From positions 1-16,540 of the forward strand of contig JBEVVH010000064.1 of the NCBI GenBank assembly GCA_040507245.1: a stretch of 16,540 nt of DNA. The letters run 5' to 3'. Under the pieces are notes generated by a model. The model worked only from the letters and a program-made list of their open reading frames with translations. It ran no database searches and had not been told where the DNA came from. Positions 7,522-15,365 of this stretch are shown one piece after another (the stretch's first letter is position 1; every line of letters starts with the position of its first letter). The position numbers and the translations under genes were made by a program. The stretch comes from Thiodiazotropha sp040507245. Its GTDB lineage: Bacteria; Pseudomonadota; Gammaproteobacteria; Chromatiales; Chromatiaceae.

Positions 7522-9852
7522 TCATGGACGTTTGATCAACCCTTGAAACCACTCGACGCTTTCATCCAGAAACGACCGGGAGCGGGCGCAGGGGGCCTTT
7601 TCAAGGGGCATGCCGGACTTGATCACCGGGTATTGCACCGCATCCCGGCAGCCCTCACCCAGCAACCCAGTGAGCGGGTCGATGGCCACGGTTTCGATGC
7701 CATACGGCGCCTGCTCAGTCAGCGAGTAGAGGCCAATGCGGCTCATCAGCGCCGCCCACACCTGCATGGCCCCCGCGGATCCGGTCAACCCGGTGGATTC
7801 ATTGTCATCCCGACCGACCCAGACCACCGCCACCCTGCGTCGATCGAACCCGGCGAACCAGGAGTCCCGCAGCTGGTCCGTGGTTCCGGTTTTACCCGCC
7901 ACCTCGATCCCGGCCGGCAGCAGCCCCTGCAGACCTTTGGCGGTGCCATTGCGGGTCACTTCATTGAGCGCATGGCGTAACAGGTAGACCGCTCTCGAAT
8001 CGGCCCGTGACTCGATCTCCAGGGGGTAGCGGGAGAGGGGTTCACCCCGGTCGTTGGTCACATCGCGGATCGATTTCAGGGTGGCGCTGAAGCCACCGTT
8101 CGCCAGAGTCTGGTACATCTGGGTCATCTCCAGCGGGGAGAGGGAGACGGCTCCCAGCAGCAGCGAGGGATACTGAGGCAGGGGCCGACGCACCCCCAGC
8201 TGGTAGAGACTTTCAATCACCGATTCGAGGCCAACCTCGAGCCCCAGATGGACGGTCGCCAGGTTCAACGATTCGGCCAGAGCCTGCTGCAGGTTGACGG
8301 GATCGTGGGACTGGTGATCGTAATTGCTCGGCGCCCAGATCTCCCCGTTGCCCGCTTTCAGACGAATGGGCGTGTCATCCACCCGGGAAAACAGTTGATA
8401 GCGTCCCGGCTGCGACAGGGCGCTGAGATAGACGGCCGGTTTGATCAGAGAACCCACCGGGCGAATCGCATCGATGGCCCGGTTGAACCCCGCATAGCGG
8501 GTATTCCGGTCCCCCACCAGGGCCAGGACCTCGCCGGTCTCCACATCTGCCAGAGTCACTGCCCCCTGCAGGCTACCCTGGGGAATCCCGCGAGCCTTCT
8601 CCAGCCCTGCCAGGCGCTTCGGCAGGACCTGCTCGGCTTGCTCCTGAAGCCAGGGATCCAGGGTGGAAAAAATCCGTAGTCCGCCGCTATTCAGATCCTC
8701 TTCCCGATAGTCTCTGCGCAGCTGACGACGCACCAGATCCATGAACGCCGGGCTGCCGGAACTCTGCAGACTGCCCGCCTCGATACCCAGAGGAGCGGCC
8801 TGCGCCGACGCCGCCTCGGCAGCGCTGATGACTCCCTGATCGGCCATCAACTGAAGCACCAGATCTCTGCGTTGCCTCGCTCTTTGCGGATGCCGGCGGG
8901 GATCATAGGCTGACGGTCCGCGCACCAGGGTCACCAGCATGGCAAGCCTTGGCAGATCCAGCTCCTGCAGCGGCCGATTGAAATAAAACCGGCTCGCCAG
9001 GGCAAAGCCGTGGATTGCCCGCCCACCCTGCTGTCCCAGGTAGACCTCGTTGGCGTAGGCTTCGAGGATCTCCTCCTTCGAGTAACGAAGATCGAGGATC
9101 AGTGCCATCAGCACCTCGTTGAACTTGCGCCACAGGGTTCGTTCCGAGGTCAAAAAGAAGTTTTTCACCAGCTGCTGGGTCAGAGTGCTGCCGCCCTGCA
9201 CCACCCGGCTGGCGCGCAGATTAGCGAGCATGGCCCGACCGATGGCCCAGGGGTCGATCCCGAAATGGTCATAAAAACCCTGGTCTTCCACAGCGATCAG
9301 GGCGGCCACCAGTCGATCGGGCAGATCACTGCGGCGCAGCAGGATCCGGTCCTCTCCCTGCGCCGACCTGAGACTGCCAATGAGCCGGGGTTCGATCCGG
9401 TAGTGACCGATCGGCTCACCCTTGGAGGCATACTTGAGGGAACGAACCCCCTGCTCGTCCAGGATTACCTCGAGGTAATCGCTGGGTCGTTCGAGGTCCG
9501 GAAAACGGAACGACCGGGTACGCAGCAGAAACCGGTTCCGGTAACTCGAATATTCCCCGGGACGATCCGGATGATTGACCCTGTGATAACCCAGGCCGTT
9601 CAGGCTGTCTTTCAGATGTGATGCGCTGACCGGGGCACCAGGGAACAGATCGAGGGAGCGACCGTACACCTTCGCGGGTACGGCCCAGCGCTGTCCGGCA
9701 AAACGATTCTGCACGATCCGGTCCAGATACAGGGTATACAGGAAGGTGGCCAGAATCAGGGTCAACAGGCCCATGAATAACCAGCGACGCCACACAAATT
9801 GACGCTTTCCCGGGTTTGCTTTCGCCCCTTTTTTGCTGACCTTACGTACCAT
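7522..9852 (-). CDS. mrcB: Bifunctional class A penicillin-binding protein 1B
   Basis: This 776-residue inner-membrane enzyme polymerises lipid II into glycan strands and cross-links peptides. A basic cytoplasmic tail is followed by one membrane segment (about 22-43), a UB2H-like region (about 60-155) typical of PBP1B, and a GT51 glycosyltransferase domain with catalytic E189 in AVEDQGFYDH and GGSTLTQQLVKNFFL at 220-234. The transpeptidase domain has S468-LI-K471, S528-L-N530 and K654-T-G656, so both activities look intact. E. coli PBP1B is about 840 residues, so this one is slightly short. The ATG at 9852 fits the family N-terminus, though no strong ribosome site lies close. Its promoter should lie in the divergent gap shared with the cytochrome. 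I see no U-tract terminator after the stop. Confidence 0.95.
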   Translation of the reverse strand: MVRKVSKKGAKANPGKRQFVWRRWLFMGLLTLILATFLYTLYLDRIVQNRFAGQRWAVPAKVYGRSLDLFPGAPVSASHLKDSLNGLGYHRVNHPDRPGEYSSYRNRFLLRTRSFRFPDLERPSDYLEVILDEQGVRSLKYASKGEPIGHYRIEPRLIGSLRSAQGEDRILLRRSDLPDRLVAALIAVEDQGFYDHFGIDPWAIGRAMLANLRASRVVQGGSTLTQQLVKNFFLTSERTLWRKFNEVLMALILDLRYSKEEILEAYANEVYLGQQGGRAIHGFALASRFYFNRPLQELDLPRLAMLVTLVRGPSAYDPRRHPQRARQRRDLVLQLMADQGVISAAEAASAQAAPLGIEAGSLQSSGSPAFMDLVRRQLRRDYREEDLNSGGLRIFSTLDPWLQEQAEQVLPKRLAGLEKARGIPQGSLQGAVTLADVETGEVLALVGDRNTRYAGFNRAIDAIRPVGSLIKPAVYLSALSQPGRYQLFSRVDDTPIRLKAGNGEIWAPSNYDHQSHDPVNLQQALAESLNLATVHLGLEVGLESVIESLYQLGVRRPLPQYPSLLLGAVSLSPLEMTQMYQTLANGGFSATLKSIRDVTNDRGEPLSRYPLEIESRADSRAVYLLRHALNEVTRNGTAKGLQGLLPAGIEVAGKTGTTDQLRDSWFAGFDRRRVAVVWVGRDDNESTGLTGSAGAMQVWAALMSRIGLYSLTEQAPYGIETVAIDPLTGLLGEGCRDAVQYPVIKSGMPLEKAPCARSRSFLDESVEWFQGLIKRP

Positions 9853-10031
9853 AATTCACTTGATGATAATTCCTGCTGCAGGTTGCCGATCGGCGGCCTG
9901 AAAACTGCTGCAAGCTTACAAAAATTCCCCTTCCGCTGCTTGATAATCAGCCGGTAGTGCAACCGGACACCCCAACATGCAGGTCATGGGGTTCCTGAAA
10001 CCGGGCAAAACTGTTCGTACAGCGTCATTTC

Positions 10032-10046
10032 AGGCATTTAATGCCT
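10032..10046. promoter_or_regulatory. Perfect 15-bp palindrome, possible operator
   Basis: AGGCATT-T-AATGCCT is a perfect inverted repeat with seven-base arms around one central base, placed in the divergent gap between mrcB and the cytochrome gene. Its size and symmetry suit a dimeric repressor or activator. It is about 190 bp from the mrcB start and 200 bp from the cytochrome start. The binding protein is unknown. Confidence 0.35.
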
Positions 10047-10102
10047 AAATTGTACAGTCCTTAAATCAAGCCGTGCCAGTGACGGCCGATACCTATAACA
10101 AT

Positions 10103-10211
10103 CCTAACCCTGACAGCCCCTTTTCCGGATTGACCGATCTGTCAGGCTCAAGGCAACCCACCTTGATCTCCCCGCTCAGAGGGCTCTGAATCAAGCAGTA
10201 TCAGGGTTAGG
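10103..10211 (+). ncRNA. Candidate structured RNA leader of the cytochrome c gene (three-way junction)
   Basis: CCTAACCCTGA at 10103-10113 is perfectly complementary to TCAGGGTTAGG at 10201-10211. Inside, CCTGACAG (10109-10116) pairs perfectly with CTGTCAGG (10139-10146), sharing five bases with the outer arm, so the two pairings compete or share a junction. A third stem is CTTGAT (10162-10167) with ATCAAG (10190-10195), capped by TCAGA/TCTGA (10176-10180 and 10185-10189). CAAGG (10149-10153) could instead pair with CCTTG (10161-10165). The closing stem ends 21 bases before the GGAG ribosome site of the cytochrome. I do not recognise a known riboswitch class. It could be a cis-regulator or, less likely, a small mobile-element remnant. 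Confidence 0.4.
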
Positions 10212-10232
10212 CTTCGACAATAGCGTGCGAAT

Positions 10233-10236
10233 GGAG
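10233..10236 (+). promoter_or_regulatory. Ribosome-binding site deciding the cytochrome start
   Basis: GGAG six bases upstream of ATG 10243 is the only good Shine-Dalgarno match near the possible starts, and it lies within the frame that the upstream GTG and ATG candidates would use as coding. Confidence 0.6.
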
Positions 10237-10242
10237 CCACTT

Positions 10243-10932
10243 ATGGTGCTGCGATACACCTCTCGATACCTGCCTGTTTTACTTCCTCTGGCCTGCATGA
10301 TCCTGTCCCTGTTTCCTCTCACTGCGGTCAGCGAAGCAGTGAACGCCGATGAGGCCTTGAAGCTGCGGCAAATGTTCGAAAGCCGGATCGAGGAGATCTC
10401 CAAGGACAAACACCTGTATCGGGCGATGGTCCGCGAAGGCAAAGACCGCACAGTGTTGTGCAATACCTGTCACGGTCCGAACGGTATCGCGGTAAAACCC
10501 CTGACCCCCAACCTGGCGGGACAGAATCCCGCCTACATCGTCGATCAGTTCCAGCGCTTCGGTGATGGCCGGCGCAACGATTACCTGATGAGCAATCTGG
10601 CCAAGACCTTCAGTCTGGAAGACAAGATCAAGATTGCCCTCTACTACGAATCCATGACCATGCTGCCCTCCGGCGGCGGTGAACCGGCGCTGCTCGATGA
10701 GGGAGAACAGATTTTCAAAAACGTCTGTGTCTCCTGTCACGGCGCCGATGGCCGTGGCCAGGAGGGTTACGCCCGCCTGGCCGGGCAACGCTATGACTAT
10801 GTCATCAAGATGCTCAAGGAGTTCCGGGAACGCACCGGACGACGCACCAATGTGTGGATGACCGGTGTCGCGATCCGCCTCAATGATCGGGATATGAGTG
10901 CGGTGGCGACCTACCTGGCGAACCTGGAATAG
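10243..10932 (+). CDS. Periplasmic diheme cytochrome c (class I, c4-like)
   Basis: This 229-residue secreted electron carrier binds two c-type hemes: CNTCH at 73-77 and CVSCH at 162-166. Each is followed by a c4-like half with a likely axial methionine (M117 in LMSNLAK, M206 in WMTGVA). A signal peptide covers about 1-30 with a hydrophobic core rich in Leu and Pro. Between it and heme one are some 40 extra residues with helical, charged character that standard cytochrome c4 lacks. I chose the ATG at 10243 because GGAG lies six bases upstream; in-frame GTG 10225 and ATG 10231 would start at or before that site. It stands alone, divergent from mrcB and convergent with the L,D-transpeptidase gene, so its oxidase or reductase partner is not visible. 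Confidence 0.9.
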   Translation: MVLRYTSRYLPVLLPLACMILSLFPLTAVSEAVNADEALKLRQMFESRIEEISKDKHLYRAMVREGKDRTVLCNTCHGPNGIAVKPLTPNLAGQNPAYIVDQFQRFGDGRRNDYLMSNLAKTFSLEDKIKIALYYESMTMLPSGGGEPALLDEGEQIFKNVCVSCHGADGRGQEGYARLAGQRYDYVIKMLKEFRERTGRRTNVWMTGVAIRLNDRDMSAVATYLANLE

Positions 10933-10949
10933 CGCAGCGGAATTCGATC

Positions 10950-11675
10950 TCAGTCCAGCGAGCGAGTATAGCGCGCATCGAGACAACCCTGAGCGCAATC
11001 CTGTACCTTCTGTGAAACCGGGAACTGCTTCAGACGCAGACTGATGTAGGTATAGAGGTCATCAAGCCATTCCGGCTGACTGGGAGCAACCACCGGTTTC
11101 AAGCGGAAATCGAAGGGTGCGATCAGCACTGCGGCCCGCTCCATACCGATATCCGAAATCAGGTAAAACAGCTCCTCGATGTAGTGATCACCGATCGCCA
11201 GGCAGCCCTTGGACCAGGCGCTGCCATGAATATAAATATTGGAGCCGGGTGCCATGCGACCCTCGCGGCCGGCCTGAACCCAGTCGTAGGCGTTGGGATA
11301 GTTCAGCTTCATCGAGAGATGAAAATTACTGTTGGGGTTGAGCCCGACGATGCGATAGAAGCCCTCGGGCACCTGCCGGTCGCCCTCCCGCAATTTGGGT
11401 CCCGCACTACCGCTGGCGGCAAATATCGCGTAGTCGTGGACAAACCGCCAGTTTCCGTCCTGGTAGGCCCAGAGTTCCAACCGGCGACTCTCTTTGAGGG
11501 CGATCAACTGCACCCGCTCGGGGGGATAATCGAGTTCCGCCGAGATGAAACGCGCCTGGATCCGCTCCGCCACTCCGGAACCAAGGCGCTGCAGGGTCTG
11601 TTCCCGGTTGAGTGGGGACTCCGCCTGAACCTGACCCAGCCAGGCGAACAACAACAGCAGCAACAGGCGTCTCAT
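10950..11675 (-). CDS. Secreted L,D-transpeptidase (YkuD) family protein, YafK-like
   Basis: This 241-residue protein has a signal peptide of about 18 residues (cleavage after VQA) and a YkuD catalytic domain. The signature is complete: IYIHGSAWSKGC with H150, S155, G157 and the nucleophile C158. L,D-transpeptidases act on meso-diaminopimelate residues in periplasmic peptidoglycan; the closest E. coli relative by length and layout is YafK (DpaA), which detaches Braun lipoprotein from peptidoglycan. Whether this one makes or cuts cross-links cannot be told from sequence. AGGAG lies six bases before the ATG, which also overlaps the stop of the preceding gene (ATGA), so the two are probably co-translated. 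It converges with the cytochrome with 17 bp between stops. Confidence 0.88.
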   Translation of the reverse strand: MRRLLLLLLFAWLGQVQAESPLNREQTLQRLGSGVAERIQARFISAELDYPPERVQLIALKESRRLELWAYQDGNWRFVHDYAIFAASGSAGPKLREGDRQVPEGFYRIVGLNPNSNFHLSMKLNYPNAYDWVQAGREGRMAPGSNIYIHGSAWSKGCLAIGDHYIEELFYLISDIGMERAAVLIAPFDFRLKPVVAPSQPEWLDDLYTYISLRLKQFPVSQKVQDCAQGCLDARYTRSLD

Positions 11676-12388
11676 CCTCGACTCCTTTCCAGTACCCGGT
11701 CAAGCCAGTTTCCATACATCCGGACACTGATTCGATGGAGTTGTTCGATACGTTGTTCCAGGTCTTCGAGGATTTGTTCACTGGAGTGCCGGCAGCCCGA
11801 GGGGTGACGCAGATCGCTGCCGTAGCGCTCGATCCAGTTTTTCACCATCTCCTGGGTCATTTCCAGGTGAAACTGCAGGCCCAGATGGTCGCCCAATGCA
11901 AATGCCTGGTGATGATAGCAATCGCTTTCGATCAGGGAACGGCAACCGGGCGGCAGGGTAAACGTGTCGGCATGCCACTGGAAAACCGTGAACTCATCGG
12001 GCAGCCCGCCCAACCACCCGTCCGCGTCATGTTCGTGGCAGAGCCTCACAGGGTGCCAGCCGATCTCCATCTCCTCACCCCGATACACCTCCCCTTCGAG
12101 CGCCTGGCTCATCATCTGGGCACCGAAACAGATCCCGAGGATCGGTACATTGCGATCCAACGCCTTGCGCATCAGATCCAATTCACTGCTCATCCAGGAC
12201 AGCCGGTCTGTGACACTGACCCCAGCCCCCATAAAGACCAGCGCAGAGGCGTTCTCCACATCGAGTTCAACCGGATGCGCCTCATCGACACAGACCATCT
12301 CCCAGGGGATGCCCCGCTGCTGCAGATACTCACCCAGAAAGCCCGGATGCTGACAGACCAGATGGCGGAAGATACGTATGGGTTTCAT
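11672..12388 (-). CDS. Class I glutamine amidotransferase-like protein
   Basis: This 238-residue cytoplasmic protein is a stand-alone GATase1 domain similar to the amidotransferase part of GMP synthase. The nucleophile elbow is GICFGAQ with C87, and the rest of the triad is H174 and E176 in FHLEM. The oxyanion strand reads MGAGVS at 53-58, where relatives often have MGGPMS. Such free-standing proteins hydrolyse glutamine or gamma-glutamyl compounds; the substrate here is unknown, and no synthetase domain or partner lies nearby. The ATG at 12388 gives the normal family length, with no strong ribosome site. Its TGA overlaps the ATG of the L,D-transpeptidase-like gene, so they share a transcript. 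It lies 84 bp after the sortase stop, and read-through from the sortase operon is possible. Confidence 0.87.
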   Translation of the reverse strand: MKPIRIFRHLVCQHPGFLGEYLQQRGIPWEMVCVDEAHPVELDVENASALVFMGAGVSVTDRLSWMSSELDLMRKALDRNVPILGICFGAQMMSQALEGEVYRGEEMEIGWHPVRLCHEHDADGWLGGLPDEFTVFQWHADTFTLPPGCRSLIESDCYHHQAFALGDHLGLQFHLEMTQEMVKNWIERYGSDLRHPSGCRHSSEQILEDLEQRIEQLHRISVRMYGNWLDRVLERSRG

Positions 12389-12472
12389 CGGTCTAGTGTC
12401 TCATATCAGGTGGCATTTGCGCAGTCGCGGAGGCCGTTGCCAAACCGTTAACAAGCGGAACCGGGCACCCTT

Positions 12473-13132
12473 TCACATCATTTTTGACGAACCTCCCCGG
12501 ACGGTTGGATGGAGGGGTTCCATCGGGGTTCCAGGCTCGACCCGGGTCTCAGCCGGAGCAACCCGTTCGGCGCGAACCAGGTATCGCAGAGGGCCTCCAG
12601 GAAGCTGGGCATCGAATGGATAGCAGGTGACCAGCAGCAACTCCGGATGACCGGACCCGAAGCGCTCCAGCGGCCACTGCCAACCCAGGGATTGATCCAC
12701 CACCCGGGTCTCCACCACCCGGTACGACAGGAGCTGTCCCTCTGATGTCTGTATCGTCAGAATTTCGCCAGGCTGTAGATCCCGAAGCACCCGGAAGTGG
12801 GTGTCCCGGTGACCGGATATGACACTTACACCTGCCCTGCCCGGTAACGCGGTGCGTTCCGTCCAGCCCGGGCCGAAGGCCAGGCTGGCCCCCTGGTCGC
12901 CCCGCAACACCATCAGGGAGATACCGCGATGCGGAAAGCCGAGCCGCGCGACAGGCCAGGTGTCCGACCAGGGCCAGGGCGTCACCGGGTGATGCTCTGC
13001 CAGGGCGCGATCCCAGGCCCGGGCGATCAAACCCTGGGCCAGCCAGGCCTTGGCCTCGATCATGATCCCCTGCCCCAGGAACAACCCACCACTGAACAGC
13101 ACACCGAGCATCAATATGCGCACACCGCTCAT
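12473..13132 (-). CDS. Class GN sortase (proteobacterial dedicated sortase)
   Basis: This 219-residue cysteine transpeptidase belongs to the sortases found in Gram-negative bacteria. An N-terminal membrane segment (about 5-25) anchors it facing the periplasm. The catalytic triad is visible: H108 in GHRDTHF, C170 in LVTCYPFD and R184 in GGPLRYLV. It would cut the LPQTA signal of the protein encoded just upstream and transfer it to an acceptor not known from sequence. I chose the ATG at 13132 because it overlaps the upstream stop (ATGA), pointing to translational coupling; an in-frame ATG at 13171 would overlap that gene by 43 bp and adds only polar residues. Last gene of the operon, with no clear terminator behind it. 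Confidence 0.92.
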   Translation of the reverse strand: MSGVRILMLGVLFSGGLFLGQGIMIEAKAWLAQGLIARAWDRALAEHHPVTPWPWSDTWPVARLGFPHRGISLMVLRGDQGASLAFGPGWTERTALPGRAGVSVISGHRDTHFRVLRDLQPGEILTIQTSEGQLLSYRVVETRVVDQSLGWQWPLERFGSGHPELLLVTCYPFDAQLPGGPLRYLVRAERVAPAETRVEPGTPMEPLHPTVRGGSSKMM

Positions 13133-15226
13133 GCGCGGTTCACCACATCGCTCGCCCGGGATCTCTGCCAATGGCGAATGACCGCACCCAGTAACAGCAA
13201 CAGCAAGCCGATCCGCTGATACAGCACGGCGGGTGTCGCGGTCTGCGGCAGGCTACCGAACACCGCCTTTGCCGACCACCCATGAGGCAGGCTTACCGGT
13301 ATATCACCCCCCGTCAGGGATTTCTCCAGTGGCCGTGTTGGCTGCTGCTCAACCGCCACCAGGCTGGTATAGGGGGAGATGAGCTGATGTTCCAGGGCAA
13401 TCGCCAGCACTTCACGGCGTCGTGCCTCCTGACCGAGCGAATCGTCAGCCATCAGCGACTTGATCCGCGCCCTGGCCCACAGAGTATGCACACCCCCGTG
13501 CATCTGCCCGGTATCCAGACTCAGACGCTGCTGCCAGGTCGTTTCACCACGGACGCCGGAAATCTGCAACCCTGCCTGCAGCGCAGAGCTCCTGAGAGCC
13601 AGGATCAGGGGTTCGCCAAGGTAGAGATCCGGCAATTGAGCGGGCTCCACTTCCAGGGGTTGCGAACCTTCCCAGTCGAGTCTGAGATTGGCCATGGCCG
13701 GATGCTCCAGCTTGTCGAACAGCGCCTGCATGACCCGCGATACTTCAGACACCGCTCCGATATAGCTGAAGCTGCCACGTCCGTACTCAGCCGCCTGCTC
13801 CATGAAATGGCTGTTGGGGGCAGATCCGATACCGATGGTGAATAGCCGACGTTTTCCCAGACGGGTGCGGATCAGTTCGAACAATGCCTGTTCGTTACCC
13901 ACGCTTCCGTCGGTGAGAAACACCAGCTGATGCAAAAAACCCTCAGGCTCGGCCTGCCCCAGGGCGAGTTGCAGGGCCGGCAGCATCTCCGTTCCCCCCG
14001 AGGCCTGCACGCCCTCGATGAAATCCCGGGCCCGTGTCAGATTGCCCGGGGTGGCCGGCTGGGAATGGGAGAACAGGGACTGGCTGTGTTCGTTGAAAGC
14101 AATCAGGTTGAAGCGGTCGTGAGGAGCAAGCCGCTCCAGGGCCAGTTGCAGCGCCGCCTTCGCCTGGCGGATGGAAGGCCCGCTCATCGATCCTGACCGA
14201 TCCAGCACCAGGGTCAGTTCTCTCGGCAGGCCCGGACTGGCCGCGTCGTCAGCAGGCGGCAACACCATCAGCATCGCGTAATCATGCCCCTCCCAGTGTT
14301 CCGTGAAGAGCTGGGCCTGGGGCGCCGTATCGCTGCGCAGTCGCCAGTCCAGTACAAAGTCCCGGTCGGAGGCAATCTCGCCATCTGCGAGTCGGATCAC
14401 CCACTGGCGGTCGCCACCGTGCTCTTCGACGACCGGATGGTAGCGGCTGGTAACCGCCTCCACCTGATCTCCACCGGCCAGGGTGACCTGCAGACTCAGC
14501 GGATTGATCAGGCCGGGTTTGCCGGCGATCACCGGAGGTGACACCGCTTCAGTCAGCTGACCATCCACGTCGGGACCCGCCGGGCGGTAGCGCGGTCCGA
14601 TCACCATCGGAAAGCGCCAGCTGTATCCCCGGTTCTCGTAGGTGAGTCGCTGCTGGTATTCAATACGGATACGCACCTGCTCACCCGGTCCGATGTTGGT
14701 CACGGCCAAAGTGAACACATTCGGCCTTTGCTGGGTCAACAGACTGGCCCCCTTGCCTGCACTGCGGGCCTGATCGTACTCCCGTTTTGCTGCCGCCTTC
14801 TCGCGGATCTGCCCATCGATCAACCGGGTGCCGATTCTGCATCCGCATGTATTCCACCGCACATCCCTCCGGCAATGGAAACTGGTATCGGCCCTCCACC
14901 CAGTCGGGGCTGATATTGCGGAACACCTGCTCGACACGGACCCGAGCCAGGGGACCGGTCATCTCCGCAGACACATCCGTGTTCAGCAGGGGCGCCGGGC
15001 CGATCAGGCGCCCATCGAGACTCTTCAGCTGAAGTTCGGCTACCGGCTGTTCAGAGGTCCCGGCCTGGGCGTTTCCCCAACTGAACACCAGCAGGATCAG
15101 CAGCAGTCCACTGGCCAACCCGGTCATCAGGGCGGCAAGCAGACTCAACATCACCTCCCTGATGAAGGCCAGCCGTTTGAAAGGCAGCGGTTGCACCGTC
15201 TGGCTAGAAGGTTGGCTTACCGTCAT
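13129..15226 (-). pseudogene. Sortase target protein with VIT and vWA domains, single-base frameshift
   Basis: This is the usual partner of class GN sortases. A long N-terminal signal/anchor (about 26-54) is followed by a VIT domain (about 60-190), a von Willebrand A domain from 335 with metal-site residues D342, S344, S346, T412 and D439, and a C-terminal tripartite sorting signal: LPQTA at 659-663, a Leu-rich membrane segment and a basic tail. The reading frame is broken near 14835-14836, where one extra T on the plus strand separates ...EYMRMQ from IGTRLIDGQI. Dropping one base gives exactly 698 codons plus stop with family-like sequence throughout. It may be a recent mutation or a sequencing or assembly error. 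The start at ATG 15226 has AAGGAG six bases upstream. Its stop overlaps the sortase start. Confidence 0.88.
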
Positions 15227-15365
15227 GACCGGCTCCTTTTCGCTGGGCTGGTTGGGTTTCACGGCGTGCCTTGCGAGCCGGTATCCAACGAAAGCTGTTA
15301 CCGGGTATCCGTTCAGGCGAACCGTAGACAAAGTCTTCACTCAGGGGCTGTCGAATGCCTTTCAT
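15204..15365 (-). CDS. Possible 53-codon ORF filling the gap between pdsO and the sortase target
   Basis: The ATG at 15365 overlaps the stop of pdsO (ATGA), and the frame runs without interruption to a TAG at 15204, 22 bp inside the next gene. It would encode a basic, Arg- and Pro-rich soluble peptide beginning MKGIRQPLSED. The overlaps at both ends are what one expects of a coupled operon gene. Against it, third-position GC is only about 50 percent, well below its neighbours, and the peptide matches nothing I know. It may equally be spacer that happens to be open. Confidence 0.3.
   Translation of the reverse strand: MKGIRQPLSEDFVYGSPERIPGNSFRWIPARKARRETQPAQRKGAGHDGKPTF
15233..15238 (-). promoter_or_regulatory. 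Ribosome-binding site deciding the sortase-target start
   Basis: AAGGAG on the minus strand, six bases before ATG 15226, supports this start over the GTG at 15340 in the same frame, which would add 38 residues without a signal-like sequence or a comparable ribosome site. Confidence 0.65.

Larger units (their letters stand above)
9853..10242. other. Divergent intergenic region between mrcB and the cytochrome gene
   Basis: This 390-bp gap must hold promoters for mrcB leftwards and for the cytochrome rightwards. A 15-bp perfect palindrome lies at 10032-10046. GTACAG occurs twice, once on each side of that palindrome. TATAAC at 10094-10099 is a plausible plus-strand -10 box, which would start transcription near 10106, almost at the first base of the structured leader (10103-10211); no good -35 is seen at the right distance. 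No protein-coding frame here is convincing. Confidence 0.5.

Noticed and set aside
7510..7523. Hairpin GATCC-CCCC-GGATC at the mrcB stop as a terminator
   Set aside because: The stem is only five base pairs, overlaps the stop codon and has no U tract.
10103..10211. MITE or small insertion bounded by 11-bp inverted repeats
   Set aside because: No target-site duplication flanks the arms, and the inner stems are more in keeping with a folded RNA; kept as a secondary possibility only.
10279..10998. 239-codon minus-strand frame across the cytochrome gene
   Set aside because: It is antisense to clear CxxCH heme sites and a signal peptide, overlaps the L,D-transpeptidase end, and has no family features.
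11612..12451. 279-codon plus-strand frame across the amidotransferase gene
   Set aside because: The opposite strand encodes an intact GATase1 triad; this frame starts inside another gene and shows no domain.
14835..14836. Programmed ribosomal frameshift in the sortase target gene
   Set aside because: There is no slippery heptamer, stimulatory structure or upstream SD-like stimulator at the junction, and homologues are read in one frame.
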